Assembly (NCBI GenBank): GCA_019096065.1
Contig: JAGUCH010000006.1
Span: 5,724,001 to 5,788,000 of the forward strand
DNA length: 64,000 nt
Source: Paracyclopina nana
Lineage: Eukaryota; Arthropoda; Copepoda; Cyclopoida; Cyclopettidae
Reading direction: 5' to 3'
Shown here: positions 36,101 to 48,109 of the stretch, piece by piece
How positions within the stretch are numbered: the stretch's first letter is position 1
Layout: every line of letters begins with the position of its first letter
Notes under the pieces: model-generated
What the model was told of the DNA's origin: nothing
The model's database searches: none
The model's input: the letters and a program-made list of their open reading frames with translations, nothing else
Translations under genes and position numbers: made by a program

Positions 36101-37029
36101 TGATTTGGCCTTCATGTTTTGGTGGGGAGGCCCAAAAAGGCCTCGTTTTGAGCATGATTTTTCTCTTTATTTTTTTCTAGAAAAAGTTAATGCTTTTGGC
36201 ATGCGTCATAGCCGGTGCTTTAGTTTTGGCCCTCGTCATCTATTTATCGCTGAAATGAATCGCAAAAATCATATACTTAAAAAATGATGGTGGACTACGA
36301 CACAAAAGAAGGCACAAAAAAGTGAATTACCACTATATTCTATGATATATCTACTTCCATATGAAACTTGAAAGAGCACTGTGATTCGTCCCTTTATTGT
36401 TACTACTCTACTACATGAATTTTTCCCTATGTTATTACCGATTTCAGCATGATTATTACAATTACTGCATATTAGTTCAGTTATAGAAAATCCGACGTAC
36501 TTTCTTTCCTCATGAAAAAGGCACCATCATCTTGATTTTGGCACGTGAGCCCAGGGAATTATCATTCAGCTGCCATTAATGATTGATGACTCTTTGAAGG
36601 AGGAGAGCACTATGTGATTATCATTTCATATGTCCTGAAAGCAAGGTTATTGAGTAATGCTGCTGATGTCAACTGCATTTTACCCACAACTCTGGATGCA
36701 TGTTCGAAAATCAAGGGTCCATTAGGTCTAAATTCTGTGAAACTGAAAAAAGAGCATTTTTTGATGCAAAATAAGTACTTTTTTGAAAAAAACTTATTAT
36801 TTTTGGAGCTAATTAATTTATTATGATATTAGTGGGAAAAGGGAACTTTTTGGTTTTTTGAGGGGAAATGATTGTTTAGTGGGTAATAGGCAAGGAACAG
36901 CACCACTAATGAGAATAGATTGAAAAATGTGTATTTGGCTTTCAGAAAAAGATCATGATCATGCTCTGCGGCTTGGCCGTGGGCGCCATTGTCATCTGGT
37001 GGGGCAGCAAATATTTGCCCGGTTTCTAG
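33143..37029 (+). CDS. Syx1A: Syntaxin 1A, plasma-membrane Qa-SNARE
   Basis: Drives synaptic vesicle fusion with SNAP-25 and synaptobrevin. Constitutive exons: 33143-33175, 33552-33732, 33801-33875, 34346-34740 and 35099-35209 (265 aa), then one of three terminal exons. It starts [11 protein letters not shown]; the Habc region is rich in Glu/Lys ([39 protein letters not shown]). The SNARE motif has the zero-layer Gln in [20 protein letters not shown], with the intron exactly after that Gln, and ends KYQSKARR before the membrane anchor. With the last exon (36946-37029) the protein is 292 aa, close to mammalian syntaxin 1A (288). Two family-B repeats lie in introns 3 and 4. Confidence 0.96.
35837..35956 (+). 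CDS. syntaxin alternative terminal exon a (membrane anchor)
   Basis: Acceptor TTCGCAG, then [20 protein letters not shown] and further hydrophobic residues, with a short polar lumenal tail ending SSATS and a TAA stop. It is phase 0, compatible with exon 5. It has the longest hydrophobic core and tail of the three. Shares the opening Lys-Lys with exons b and c. Confidence 0.85.
   Translation, partial: KKCFIILCLSVVIIIIIIVIVVLVVNQVTPAPVTSSATS
36181..36258 (+). CDS. syntaxin alternative terminal exon b (membrane anchor)
   Basis: After the acceptor [30 protein letters not shown] plus YLSLK and TGA, phase 0. The shortest anchor, ending almost flush with the membrane. No annotation source was used; the call is from phase, acceptor and hydrophobicity. 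Confidence 0.85.
   Translation, partial: KKLMLLACVIAGALVLALVIYLSLK
36946..37029 (+). CDS. syntaxin alternative terminal exon c (membrane anchor)
   Basis: After the acceptor [26 protein letters not shown] then SKYLPGF and TAG, phase 0. KKIMI matches the start of the anchor in vertebrate and insect syntaxin 1A, so this is probably the canonical neuronal form. Confidence 0.88.
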   Translation, partial: KKIMIMLCGLAVGAIVIWWGSKYLPGF

Positions 37030-38400
37030 TCGACCCGCGAGCGTCGTCAGCTGACTCCTCTTTGTTTACGTTTCCGTTTCCTCTTTCCGCCAAAGTTATT
37101 ATCAATATACGCGAGCGCGCCACATTTTGAATGCGTGAGCAAGAATGAAAATGACACACTTGTTTAACCACAAAACTTGACACACCTTTTACTCGTGGAG
37201 GAATGCATGTTGTTGTTACTGTTCATTATGGCGCTTTTCACGAATATTTGGCCAAATGAAGACGAAATGAGATGCCACATTAAATAACCCACCTTAAAAA
37301 ACTCCAATCATGAAACGCATTTATCAGCAACTACTAACTACATTTTTCAATGTTTCAAACTCATATCGATGTGTGCTGAGCACTTTTAAGGCCAAAGAGA
37401 AGCTGGCAAAAATGAAGAGAGCAACTTACTGCCAAAAAAAATAAATCACATGACCAGGCTGAGTATAGATGAGCAGGGCCTACAATTAAGAGTGTCGATT
37501 CTCTTTGGCCTTTCAAGTGTTTGCTGTGTGCTTTTAACCAAATTGATTGCTTTTACCAAGTATAATCAAAACCGAAACGGCATTTAACATTTTCTAAAAA
37601 CGAAGTAGTTGAGTTTACTGATGTTGTCTTGGCATTTTATCATGATTAGAGATTTGCACCACCTAAAAAAAAGCTTTACGAAAATGTTAGCGAGTTGATG
37701 AAGCAAGCCAATCGATTTCTGCAATCTTAAGTGTGCTAATGTTCATTACTTAAACTAAGTAGACTTATTTTTGCCCTTATATAGAATTATGACAGGCCTA
37801 AAAAAATTAAGGCAAAAAGTTGCCTAAAAATATGGTTGTTCATTCCCACTTTTAAGTTACATCAAAATTGGGACTCTTCTTGCCAAATTGCCTTAGCAAA
37901 GTCCCAAAAAGTGTCCTACTTAAAATTGTTTGCCCTGCTGCAGAATATTGAAGAAATACTATACAGAGATTTGTTTGCTAAACGGCGCGCTGCAAATTTA
38001 GTTTATCCTCATCGTGTTCATGTTTAAACTAAGAAAAAACAACTCATCAACTATTGTTAATCAGATTATGGTACAAAAAAAATGAATCCTCCACATAATT
38101 ACTATTATTACTGTGTCCCTGCCCCTCCCAATTAAATCAGCCATAATTGATTTCATGAAAGGATTTTTGAAGCAACGAAATAAAGACAATTGTAGTTAAT
38201 AAGAAGGACTGTTTGAGAGCATTTCATCCGCATTGACAATATTAATTTTCGTCCCTATAAAATACGTAAAAGTTCAAAAGTTCGCAATAATTGACATCAT
38301 TGGATCCCCAATTTGGGTGAAATGCGGGCAAACTTCCTCCATTTATGGTCTGCAGACACAAAATCGAATTTCTTCATGAGATTAGACAACAAGAATCGAT
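37030..38400. other. intergenic, no gene recognised
   Basis: Probably contains the 3' UTR of syntaxin at its left end. I see no further exon, RNA gene or defined repeat. Confidence 0.5.
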
Positions 38401-38417
38401 GGTATTTTATTTTTTAT

Positions 38418-39621
38418 TTACACTGTCAAAATTTCGCCTGCGTTCTCCTCAATCATCATCTCCATGGCCTTAATAGACGAGTTGAGAGTGGAGATTTTGC
38501 CCATGATGGTCCTCACTTGATCCTTGTCCAGGACTCGAGGTTGGACCCAAGTCAAGTTGACAGTCAGGCCCACCTGGTCAATCTGCCCCTTCACCAGTCC
38601 CTTGGACAGAGCCTTCATGACGAGGAGCTCCACCTTGTCCTCATCCAGACCAGTTTGCTGAGCAATGTCAGCAAACGTCAACTGCCTGTCATTGGCATCA
38701 CGCCTGAAGGTCATCTCCATCAGGGTCAGCAGGCAGAGCTTCTCATACAAAACCTCCTGGTTGCTGTTCAAGTCCGGCTGTTCGCCCCAGTGAGCTTTCA
38801 AGGACTCGTATTTGGCAACGTTGCCCGAATTGAAGGCCAAAAGCAGGGTGACCAGCCACTCATTGGCAGTGCCGTTCAAGGTTGACAGGACAGGATGAGC
38901 GAGGAGCTCGCCAAAATTATAGACATCCTTGCCAAGCAGAGCAGCCAAAGACAAGTGGAAGGCGTGGCTTTGCTTCTCTTCCAAGGTCAATTCGGACAAG
39001 TCTGAGCAGCCCAGGAATCTCAAGGCTGACCTGTAATAGTTGGCGTGGTCCCCAGTTGTCTTGTGCAAGTCTGTGGCCAGTAAATAGTAGTGAGCGTGGA
39101 CTCGGCCGACGCCTTCAATGTCCGAGAGAAGGTGGTCGATTTCTTCCACGATCGCCTTGGTTTTGGCCACATCTTTCATCTGGAGCAGCTGGAGTCTTCC
39201 AATCAAAACACGAGTCATGACAAAGGCCTCGGTGTTCGCTTTGACCTTGTCGCCGATCTTTTCGAGAAACTGCAAAGCTTCTTCGGCATCTTCAAATCGG
39301 TTGACAATCGGGGTGCAAATGTCCACCAGGGTCAAGGGGTTCATCCTGCTCAACAGAATAAGCAATCGAAATCATTGGAATTTGCATTTGAATCGCTTAC
39401 TTGATTTCAAAGTCGGCGATGACATTGTTGTAGAGCTGCCAAAGATCGTCGCCCTTTTGGAGCTCTGGACGCTTGACGAGTTGAAGAAGAATTAGCGTCA
39501 GTTGGTGCCAAAGTCGGCGCTGATGAAAATCCCGGGCTTGTTGCCATAGTGAGCACAGATCCTCGTTGGAGGCTGCTGTGGCCTCAACTTGAGCATTGAG
39601 ATATCCGGCAACGTCCCTCAT
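38418..39621 (-). CDS. PSMD13: 26S proteasome lid subunit Rpn9/PSMD13
   Basis: A non-ATPase PCI-domain subunit of the 19S lid. Two exons: 39401-39621 and 38418-39345 (382 aa; human PSMD13 376). Family blocks in order: RDVAGYLNAQ at the start, LWHQLTLILLQLV, NPLTLVDICTPIV, YYRSALRFLGC, LLGKDVYNFGELLAHPVL, AFNSGNVAKYESLKAHWGEQ, PDL, LCLLTLMEMTF, the PCI winged helix (RQLTFADIAQQTGLDEDKVE, LLVMKALSKGLVKGQID) and TWVQPRVLD. The start at 39621 matches the human MKDVPG start. AATAAA follows the stop within about 10 bp. Confidence 0.97.
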
Positions 39622-40327
39622 TGTCGCTTTTAAAGAATATGACTTGACGAATTCGCCGACAATAACAGAATTTACAATTTTGCTCGTCACTGTTTCAAAA
39701 CAAAGCACCGATTTTCAAAGTCAAGCTACCTTCGATTTTTTAACTTAATGCTTAAAATCCTTTTTTCTTCTTCAAAAACTTACAATTATGAAACTCAAAT
39801 AAAATTAAATTCTATATTTAGGATACTTCGTCAATTTGACTGCAACGCTAATGCGTAGTTTTCATTGAAAACAGTTTTAAGTTGTATTAGTTTGTGCCTG
39901 AAAATAACTAGCTCAGTCTCTTCTGAAAACATCAAAGTTACTGCCTGTAAAGTCTGGCTTAATTAAAGCTCATATTTGGCTTTTTATGTTAGTAGTTGGC
40001 GAATAAGTATTGATCAAAAGCTAGTAGCTTATATTTGACGTTGTAAAAAAACACAATGGGCCTTCAAGTTGCTTATGAGCTGCAGATGAAGAAAAGTGCG
40101 AAATATGAGTAAGCAAAAGTAAAGAGAATCAAAACAAAGGCCCGTTTTTCCGCCAAACGTGCAACCTTTGAAGGCGGTGATTGGCTGTGCCCCATGTGAT
40201 TTCGCAGGAAAAAAATTAATAACCCAAACAAACAAAGATCAATAAATTGATCACATGCAACGAAGAAAACGTCAACTCATGCGTGGCAAAATTTGATCTT
40301 TGTGCGTGAATCTCACGGTTGAGTAAA
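39622..40327. promoter_or_regulatory. divergent intergenic region PSMD13/SCAPER
   Basis: About 700 bp between the ATG codons of two divergent genes; it presumably holds both promoters. No specific motif is claimed. Confidence 0.4.
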
Positions 40328-43300
40328 ATGGTGGTGAAACGAGCCGACTTTGACGAGCGGGCGCAAATCAAGAAAAAGGTGACGAAAATTGATCCAGATG
40401 ATGAAGAAACCAACATCCACAGGCTTGTCCAAGATGAAAATGCCAAAACGATCCTGCTCAATTTCCCCCTCGAAGTGTCAACGAGTAGCAGTACCGAGAG
40501 CAATGCGAGCAAGCCTCCGCTCAAGAAGGCTTCACCCAGGCCTTCATCCCAAGATCGGAAGCCTCCAAGGCCATCGGAGGCCTTGGCCAAAAGGCCAAAA
40601 GTTGGAGGATCCAGCGCCAGAATAAGATCAGCATCGGTTGGCCGAGACAAGAAATCTGACTTGCAGGTAAAAAAAAGCTTTTTTTTGGCTTGTCATTGTC
40701 ACTACGTTGCATATTGCGAATCTAAAATTCTCACGCTCCGTAGCTTTTTGTTCAAGTATGTCATTTGTTTTTGGCTTAAAAATGTCAAGCATTGCATTTC
40801 ATTTCACATCCCTATCTTGCGAATTTTAAAATTGCCTTTTACCATAGCACGTGAATTATTGACTTCCTGTCATATAAAATTCAAGTTTTAAGGCGTGTCA
40901 CAAATGTGCATTCGAATGCATGCTCCAGAGTCATGCGTATTTTCAATTAAGGCTTCAATTATCGCTTCAGGCAAGATATTGGGCCTTTTTGTTCGAGAAT
41001 TTGAGGAGAGCCGTGGATGACCTCTACCGGACTTGCGAGTCGGACGAAAACATCCCAGCCACCAAGGAGGTGATCCTGGTTTTCGAAAACTATGTGCGGG
41101 ACTTCAAGAACCTGACCAGCTGGCTGAAAATCAAGTGGGAGTACGAAAACACTCCTCCACCTCAGAGGCCCACCTCCTTGGCCTGGGAGGTGCGGAAAAC
41201 TCCACCTGCCTCAAGCTTGAACAAACTGACTCCAACCTCAGCCCTGGCAACGCAGCAACGTCTCCTCATGGCAACACCAGCCAAAAGAGCGCTTGATTTT
41301 GACGCCGAGTCTCACAGCAAGCCTGAGGTCATCAAGGAGGTTGCAGATCTGGAGGTGAAGAAATCCGGAAGCAGTCCAAAGAGTCAGCGAGGTTATTCCG
41401 CAGTCACCATGGCCTCTTTGCAAAAGCAGCAATTAAAGCCAAATAATAATGGAGTGGCCTCCAGTGCGGCCTCAGTGGCCTCCTCAGCAGCCTCGAAGAG
41501 GCCGCTGACAGCTCCTTTTAGCAATGTAGCCTCCAGAGGTGTATTGAAGAAGAACAAAAGCGTCGATAGTAATTCATCAATGGCCTCGGTCATCAAGGCC
41601 AAGGTGAAGAAGGAGAGGGTTTCTCTGGTGCAAAGGCAAACTCGATTTGCTGCCACGATTCAAAGTCAGCACAAGCCTCTGACAAGGTCAGCCACGACTC
41701 CCTCTTTGCCCGGTCGGGGTCGGCCTTCAAGGCCGAAAACTGCAGAGGGCAAATCTGTTCCTTTTGGATCAACTTCGTCGATTAGCTCCAATGGCTCAAA
41801 CAGGTCTTGGGCTGACACTGTCAAAGGCCTCAAGACTCCAAGGTCGGTGGAGAATTTGAAGGCCATCATCAAGGAGCAGAGCCAGGATGATGAGGGTTGG
41901 GAGATGGTGAAATCCAGGACCAGGTCCAAGTTTTCACCTGCCTCTAATTCAAGCAACAAAGAGAATAACCACTGCTCAAAGCAGACTACGCAGCCAAAAA
42001 ATAATCCACCTATGGTGGTGAAGAAGAAGAAATTGGAGCAAGTGCCAGAACTGATCATGACCAAATCCTCAGAGGATGAGGACAACGAGATCTCCAAGAA
42101 AGATGAGGCTATTGCACTCGCGGAGAAGGAAGAAGAAAGCCTCGCGAGGGAAATCCTTGAGACTGAGAAATCCGAGATGCCCAACGATGACATCATTGAG
42201 GTCAAGGTACCAATCAAGGATCTGAGTGTGGAGGATGTCAAGCTGCTCACGCCCTCCAAGTTGGACAAGCTTTTCGCAAGCCTCAACTGGGCTGACCAAT
42301 ATGATCTGGAGGAGAAGCTCCTGGAGTCTCGGTATCCTGGACGAGCAATCCAGTTGCACGAGAAGCTCTCCAGCCCCGCGAGGAAGAAAGAGCCTCAAGA
42401 GGCCTTCAAGGCCCACCAGCAAAAGCAGCAAAATGCCAAGCTCCGAAGGACCAAATTCCAGGATGAGAAAGCGGCCAAGTTGAGTGCATTGAATGCACGC
42501 ATCGAAGAAGTGATTGCTCACAAGGAGCTTTTGATATCCGAGCGCAAGGACATGATTTCCAGCAAGTTGGCCAAGGCGGAGGCCAAGCGGCAGGAGCACA
42601 TTGAGGGCATCAGGAAAAAGGCTCGGGAGGAGGATGCCAAACTGAAGGAAATTGCATTTATCAATGAGCTCAATGAGCAGAATGCACGGATCGACCTATT
42701 GAACCATACACAAAACGAGGACGTGAAAGCAGAAGAGAGGTAAGACTTACTTACATATATTGGCCCTATAAGCTAAATTAGTGTGCTTATTTTCGCCACT
42801 TTTTTGGCGATGATGCTGATTTTTCCTAATTTTTCAATAGGCTATCCTATGAAAAAGTGAATGTGTATATTATGCTAATATGCTATCAAATCGAAATTAA
42901 TTTCGTCTATTTTATAAGGCTGGCCGAGCTCGCGGAAGAGAGAGCCAAAAAGGCTGAGCAGAGAGAGGCCAAGGAGGCCGCGGCCGAGGAGCGAAGAAGA
43001 GCGATGGAGGTGAAAAGGATCCAAAATGTTGAGGCACTGCGCGAAAAGATCCGCTCAAGAGACGAGAGGATTCAAGAGGAACAAGAGCAGAAGGAAAAGG
43101 AGCGGATCGAGGCTGCCCGCGAGAAGAACCGAGACCGCGAGGAAAAGCTGTCCTCGGTCAAAGCTGCGGAGCAAGATATGAAGGAGAAGAGGCAGGAGAA
43201 GATCCTCCAGAAGCAGGAAGATGCTGCCAAGCGGCACAACGAGCGGATCGCCATCATTCGCAACAAGGCCTTCGAGTCCACTGTGCAGAGATTCAGCACC

Positions 43301-45169
43301 GACGAGGCCGCATCCTCGACCTCGATGCCGCCCATTTTGCAGCCCTACGAGCCGAGGAAGAAGTGCGAGATTTGCAAGGTGATCATCCACAACGAGGTTC
43401 AGCTCCAGTCTCACTTGCGAGGCCGCAAGCACAAAGACCAAGTGAGCCAAGCCAACGGAGGCCGAAAGTTGAGCGGGGAGGAAATCCAGACCTGCAACCT
43501 CAAGTACATCGTGGACGCACCTGACAACGAGCAGGACCCCAAGATCGCCCAGGCCAGAGAGCGAGTCAAGGCCATGAAGAAGAGGTCGAAGAAAATCAAG
43601 ACCAGAATGGGCACCAGAGCGGCCGAGTTCGAGGCCGGCCTCGGACAGCCCAATGCTAAAATCATTGATGCTCCCAACAAGGCCAAGATTGGCAAGGGGC
43701 TCCGGGACATCGATAAGTTGCTGGGGCCCGGCCAAGGCCGGGGATCTTGGCCTCTGGCCTCAGTCTCTCTGCTGGAACGAGCTTTGGGTGAAATATCCAG
43801 ATCCCTGGACAAAAACGAGGCCAAGGACAAGCATGCTTTCTTCGCGATGAAAGGCTTTCCCATCCTGGCCAAGCTGTTCGGTCTTATGGCTGACCAGAGG
43901 CAATCTTGCGTGATCCCTCACAAGTCCATCATTTCGACCTCGATCACTTGGGGCCTGGCTTGTCGAGGTCACAGGCAAAACACCGAGTTTGTCCTCAAGG
44001 CCAACTATGTCACCTTGGTCGTGGACATTCTGTACGACCGCTTGACCCTTCTCATCCCTGAGGTTGATCCTGCCATCAAGGAGACCGGTGGCGAGGAGGT
44101 GAACAACGACTTTGAGACTGGCCCAGTGGGACCTGTCATTGATCCTGTGGCCAAGTCCATTCTCAACCTGCTGTCAAATCTCATCGAGGATTTGACCTTT
44201 TTCTTACGCGATGACAAGAAAACGATAGATCAATGCGGAGTCAATGACCTCAAGGTCCGAGCCCAGGATCAGGTAAGCTTCACTCTTTTACGCTTTGCTA
44301 CTTAGAAGCAATAACCATCTCATTTTTCGATGTCAGGTGAGCTACATTGTAGCCTCTGGAGTAGTGGACAAACTGTCCGGATTTTGCCACTCGGTTCGTG
44401 ACCCCATCGACACTGATCCGGATGTAGCCGAATTCTTACTGTCCAGTTTCCTTTTCCTCTCCTCCGTCACTGGCCTCGTTGAGGTCCTGAATGGAGGTGA
44501 TCCGCAAGATCCTACCCACTTGTGGAAGACTTTTGAGGTGACTGATCTTGCTGGCTCTGTGGAGCTTCTCTATGGCATGCTCCTGCATCAAGGCACTCCG
44601 TCCAGGTCTGGGAATGGCGCCCCGCCCAAGCTGCCCAGTTCCACCCTGAAGGTTGTCTCGTCAGCCTCAAGATTGCTGCACCGCATTATTAGGCAACATT
44701 TGAGAATGGTTCAAGATGTCCTGAGCCAGGAAGGAATCAGCCTGGAATTCAGGCACATCATTTCCTACCTTTTGTGGTATTGTCAGGTATGCCTCAAAAT
44801 GACCCAAAAAACTATCCCTTTGGCTGTATTTTAAGCATAACACTTTTTCAGGCCCACAATGAAGTGGAACTGATGCACGAGGTGATCATCCTGGTTGGGT
44901 ACTTTGCTGCCAAACATTTTGACAACCAAATGATGGTGCAATCCGGACATCAGCCCTCGGTTCTGCAGCAGCTTTGCAATCTCCCATTTCCCTACTTTTC
45001 CCAGCCGAATCTCAAAGAGATCCTCTTCCCTACCTTGCTGGCATGCTGCCATGACAACAAGGAAAACGTGGTGGTCCTCAGCCAGGAGATGAGCTGGACC
45101 CTGATAGACGAATTTCTGAAAACTCCAGAGGGCCTCAAGAACCCTCTGGTGCAACTGGTTTTAAAGTAG
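40328..45169 (+). CDS. SCAPER: SCAPER, S-phase cyclin A-associated ER protein
   Basis: In vertebrates SCAPER binds cyclin A2 and localises to the ER and cytoplasm; it is also linked to translation-coupled mRNA decay. Five exons: 40328-40666, 40971-42739, 42919-44272, 44337-44786 and 44852-45169 (1409 aa; human about 1400). Signature blocks: ARYWAFLFENLRRAVDDLY (about 114), YVRDF, RPTSLAWEV, RAIQLHEKLSSPARKK, long charged coiled coil with EIAFINELNEQNARIDLLNH, a C2H2 zinc finger CEICKVIIHNEVQLQSHLRG with RKHK (about 850-875), and the C-terminal helical region (SYIVASGVVDKL, ATDLAGSVELLYGM-like TDLAGSVELLYGML, VILVGYFAAKHFDNQMMVQS, LFPTLLACCHDN). An upstream acceptor at 42840 would add 26 residues in frame; see findings. 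Confidence 0.96.
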
Positions 45170-45282
45170 ACCAACTTTAGTTTTATTTTGGAAGAACCCA
45201 TTCATAATAAATCACTAACAATACTTAATTTTCAACAATGGAAAAAGCAGTAATTCACAGCCTGAAGCTTGATTAGAATATT

Positions 45283-47046
45283 CTATGGTCCTCTGTGCCT
45301 AAACATGGATTCCATTTGTTCAATACTTATATGGGGACCCAAGGGCTCGAGGTTGGCCTCGATTTTGTCAAATTTCAGTCCACTGGCCTCTTCAGATCGT
45401 CTGGTCTGCTTCTCCCGGATGATCTCCAAGAAATTCCTCTCCTTCATGCCCATAAACTGGCACTCCGGATATTCGGTGTTGATCTTGTATGCCAAAACGC
45501 CATGGCCTGCCAACCTGTCATGGGGAGACAGGACTTCATTGCTCACCTGAGCAATCACACAATGCTCACGCACTTCTTGGTTTGCATGGCTGAGAATCTC
45601 CAACTCATGCTTGAGCCTGTGAATTATGTATAGCTTTGTTAATCCGCTAGAGGGAGCTGCGGTTTGTTGACGACGGAAATTGCCCGAGTGACCAGACCAT
45701 CAAAGATGATTTGGGCCAAAAACGCGTCAAAAATGCCAAAATCGGCATATAGATAAAAAACCACTTCTGGTGATTTTGCTTTACCTGTCAGGACCGAAAT
45801 TTTCCAGTTCTCGCTGGAATTTGGCATAAAAGTGGTCATACAGCTGGTAATCGGCGCTTAACCACTCTTTCATGGCTTTTCTGGCCTCTTTTGACAAAGT
45901 TGACTTGGTGGACAAGTCATGTGAGTTGAGCTTCAAACTGGTGACATCAGCATAGTCCCAGCACAGCAAGTTCTTCAAGAGGACCATGGACTCTTGAAAC
46001 TGCTCAGTGATCAAGACCAGATCAAAGGTGTCTTCAATTTCACCGATTTTGGCCTCAATGGCAGTCTCATTTGTGAATTGGATCGGGTCAAGGCCAAAGT
46101 CCCACATCATGTTGTTTCTGCCCATTGTTTGCTGATGTGCTCTGTAAATTGATTTTTTTAAAATTAATTTCATACAGATTGCCTCTCGCTTTTCGGAGCA
46201 TTGAATAAAAGATCGGGCATCAAGTCGAGCTGAATGCGGCTGGAGCTACGCAGTGCGTGCACGGCTCCCATCGCGTCGCCTGATTAAATGCCTTAGAAAA
46301 GAAGACTCGTTTGATAATATCTAATTTCCTAGGAAAAGGTGGGACAACCTGCATTGTTTTGCATGTACCTGTCTGCTAAAAGGCCAGATTTGTCTGACAG
46401 GGCGTATTTTTCAAGGCTGATGCCGCCATAGGTGCTGCCAAGGTCCAAGTAGTCCCACAGTGAAATGTACAGCTCAATTGGGTCTCTCAAAATGGTGAAG
46501 TAGATTGGCCTCTGATTTTTCATCCTGCCAAAGAGCTTCTCCACTTCTGCCCCATTCCATCGGTTGTGCAGGCAAAAAAGGTTGTAATGAAGGCCAGCTT
46601 GCTGCCAAGGAGTGCCCAAGAGCAGCTCAGTTCTGAACAGACTTTTCCTGCCCAAATAATTGCCAGACTTTGGAAGGACCACGTTGAGCTCATGCTGGTG
46701 AGCGTAGCGAAGCAGGATATTCTGCACTGTGGAGCTGGAGCACTTGTGAGTCTTGTGGAAGACAATGTCCATCTCTGGATTGCAGTCTTTGTAGCCCCTA
46801 AAAGGGCCTTCCCTGGACAGCCTTGGTGGCCTACTCACACTGAAAAAAATTAATAGTTTGAAAAAAGGCCATATTGTTTCAATTGTGAACAAGTCCAAAA
46901 ATGGCTTATTATGAAAAATGCAAAATAGATTTAAATCACCTGCTAGTATGCGAGTCTTTGTAGGCTACCAGAGAATACAAAAGGTAGGATGTCAGCAGAA
47001 AAGTGGCCAAAATGTAGCCAATTTTTCTGTGCACTTGGACAATCAT
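45283..47046 (-). CDS. Gal3ST-like galactose-3-O-sulfotransferase
   Basis: A Golgi type II enzyme transferring sulfate from PAPS to galactose on glycolipids or glycans. Four exons: 46940-47046, 46369-46839, 45785-46141 and 45283-45616 (422 aa; human GAL3ST1 423). N-terminal signal anchor IGYILATFLLTSYLLYSLVA (about 9-28). The PAPS 5'-phosphosulfate loop is FHKTHKCSSST, and the 3'-phosphate site is FTILRDPIELYISLWDYL. Later blocks: LVLITEQFQESMVLLKNLLC, W..ADVTSLKLN, YDHFYAKF. The start at 47046 is the first ATG giving the anchor. A MITE sits in intron 2 and a family-B repeat in intron 3. The substrate within the Gal3ST family cannot be told from sequence alone. Confidence 0.92.
46175..46351. 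mobile_element. mariner-type MITE (family A), copy in Gal3ST-like intron
   Basis: Starts TA|CAGATTGCCTCTC and ends GGTGGGACAACCTG. Part of the interior resembles the T-box copies (TTTTCGGAGC near the left end, AAGTCGAGCTGA further in). It is diverged, so it is probably an old insertion. Confidence 0.55.
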
Positions 47047-47221
47047 GCTTCTCTATTCACTTGGCCTGAGGACAAGACAGAAATGAGGACAAGTGTAGCA
47101 CAACAATGACAATAAGTGGGAGCCTCCATAGCACACAACACTGATAACATATTTCCGACCTCAGCAGCTGCTACATAAGTAAATGCAGCAGAAAGAGAAA
47201 ATCTTTGAAGAACTCGTTCAC

Positions 47222-47376
47222 CTGCCTGAGCTTTGCTTCAATACTCGGGCCTTCGCCAGCATCTTCTTCTTCAGGTGAAAAAGAGGGTGATGCAAAAAAG
47301 TCAGGAGTCTCCATTTTATCTGCCACCCCGTAGAAATTTGGCCCATATATTTGGCTCTTCATCTCTTAAATCAATA
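47222..47376 (-). other. possible upstream exon of the Gal3ST-like gene
   Basis: On the minus strand an open stretch with an ATG near 47362 encodes KMETPDFFASPSFSPEEEDA and ends at a good donor (CTCAGGCAG|GTGAAC, last base 47222). Splicing to the acceptor at 47066 would place an in-frame TGA after two codons, before the sulfotransferase ATG. It is therefore best read as a 5' UTR exon with a short upstream frame, or an orphan exon of an unknown gene. Confidence 0.3.
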
Positions 47377-47379
47377 AAT

Positions 47380-48105
47380 AAATATCTTATGGAACTGACA
47401 TTTTTGGAATTATGCATAGAAGTAAAATAAGAGCAAAAAAATTAAAGAATTCCTATTCTACCTGGTTTTCTACTGCGTTGCGCAATGTTAAAATGTCCAG
47501 CTAGAATAATGCATTTTTTGAACAAAAGCTGCACATTTGGCATTATTTTGCGCCAAAACGTCTGTTGCATTATTTCTAAAGTGATTCTTCAAAAAACTTA
47601 CCCATTTTCAAGTAGCATTTTGTAGCAATGTGTGGTGCAAGGCTCCAGCTACAGCTAGGCAGTAACTGCAGCCTTATTTTGTGGCGTAGGCAAATAAATA
47701 AAAAAGGTCAATTTATAGAGAGGGCTTCATTAATTGAGAATTCATTATAAAACAATGCCTCATTTTCGGTGCATTAATGAAAAAAATCAATGCTTTGGAA
47801 TTTTCCTATTGCTCTCTGAGAAAAACCTCCTTCTTTTCATACACTTGTAGTAATGAAAATTGACCTTTAAAAAGTTTGATAATTACTATAATTATTTGGC
47901 CTTTTATTAATTACAATCGATCCAAAGTTTCCTATGAAAAAAAACCACAGCATTAAAAAGTTTCCAGGTCAGTATGGACAATGGTTAGGTAAGGTACGTG
48001 ATTGCTATAAACGAAACTAGCTATACTGGGAAAAACCTGACTTGAAAAACTTGTTAGGTCAAACAAGTCTGAGAATTGGTTGAGATAAGCTCGATGCTCC
48101 AACTT
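47380..48105. other. AT-rich intergenic, no gene recognised
   Basis: Nothing with coding, RNA-gene or element character was recognised here. Confidence 0.5.
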
Positions 48106-48109
48106 TGGG

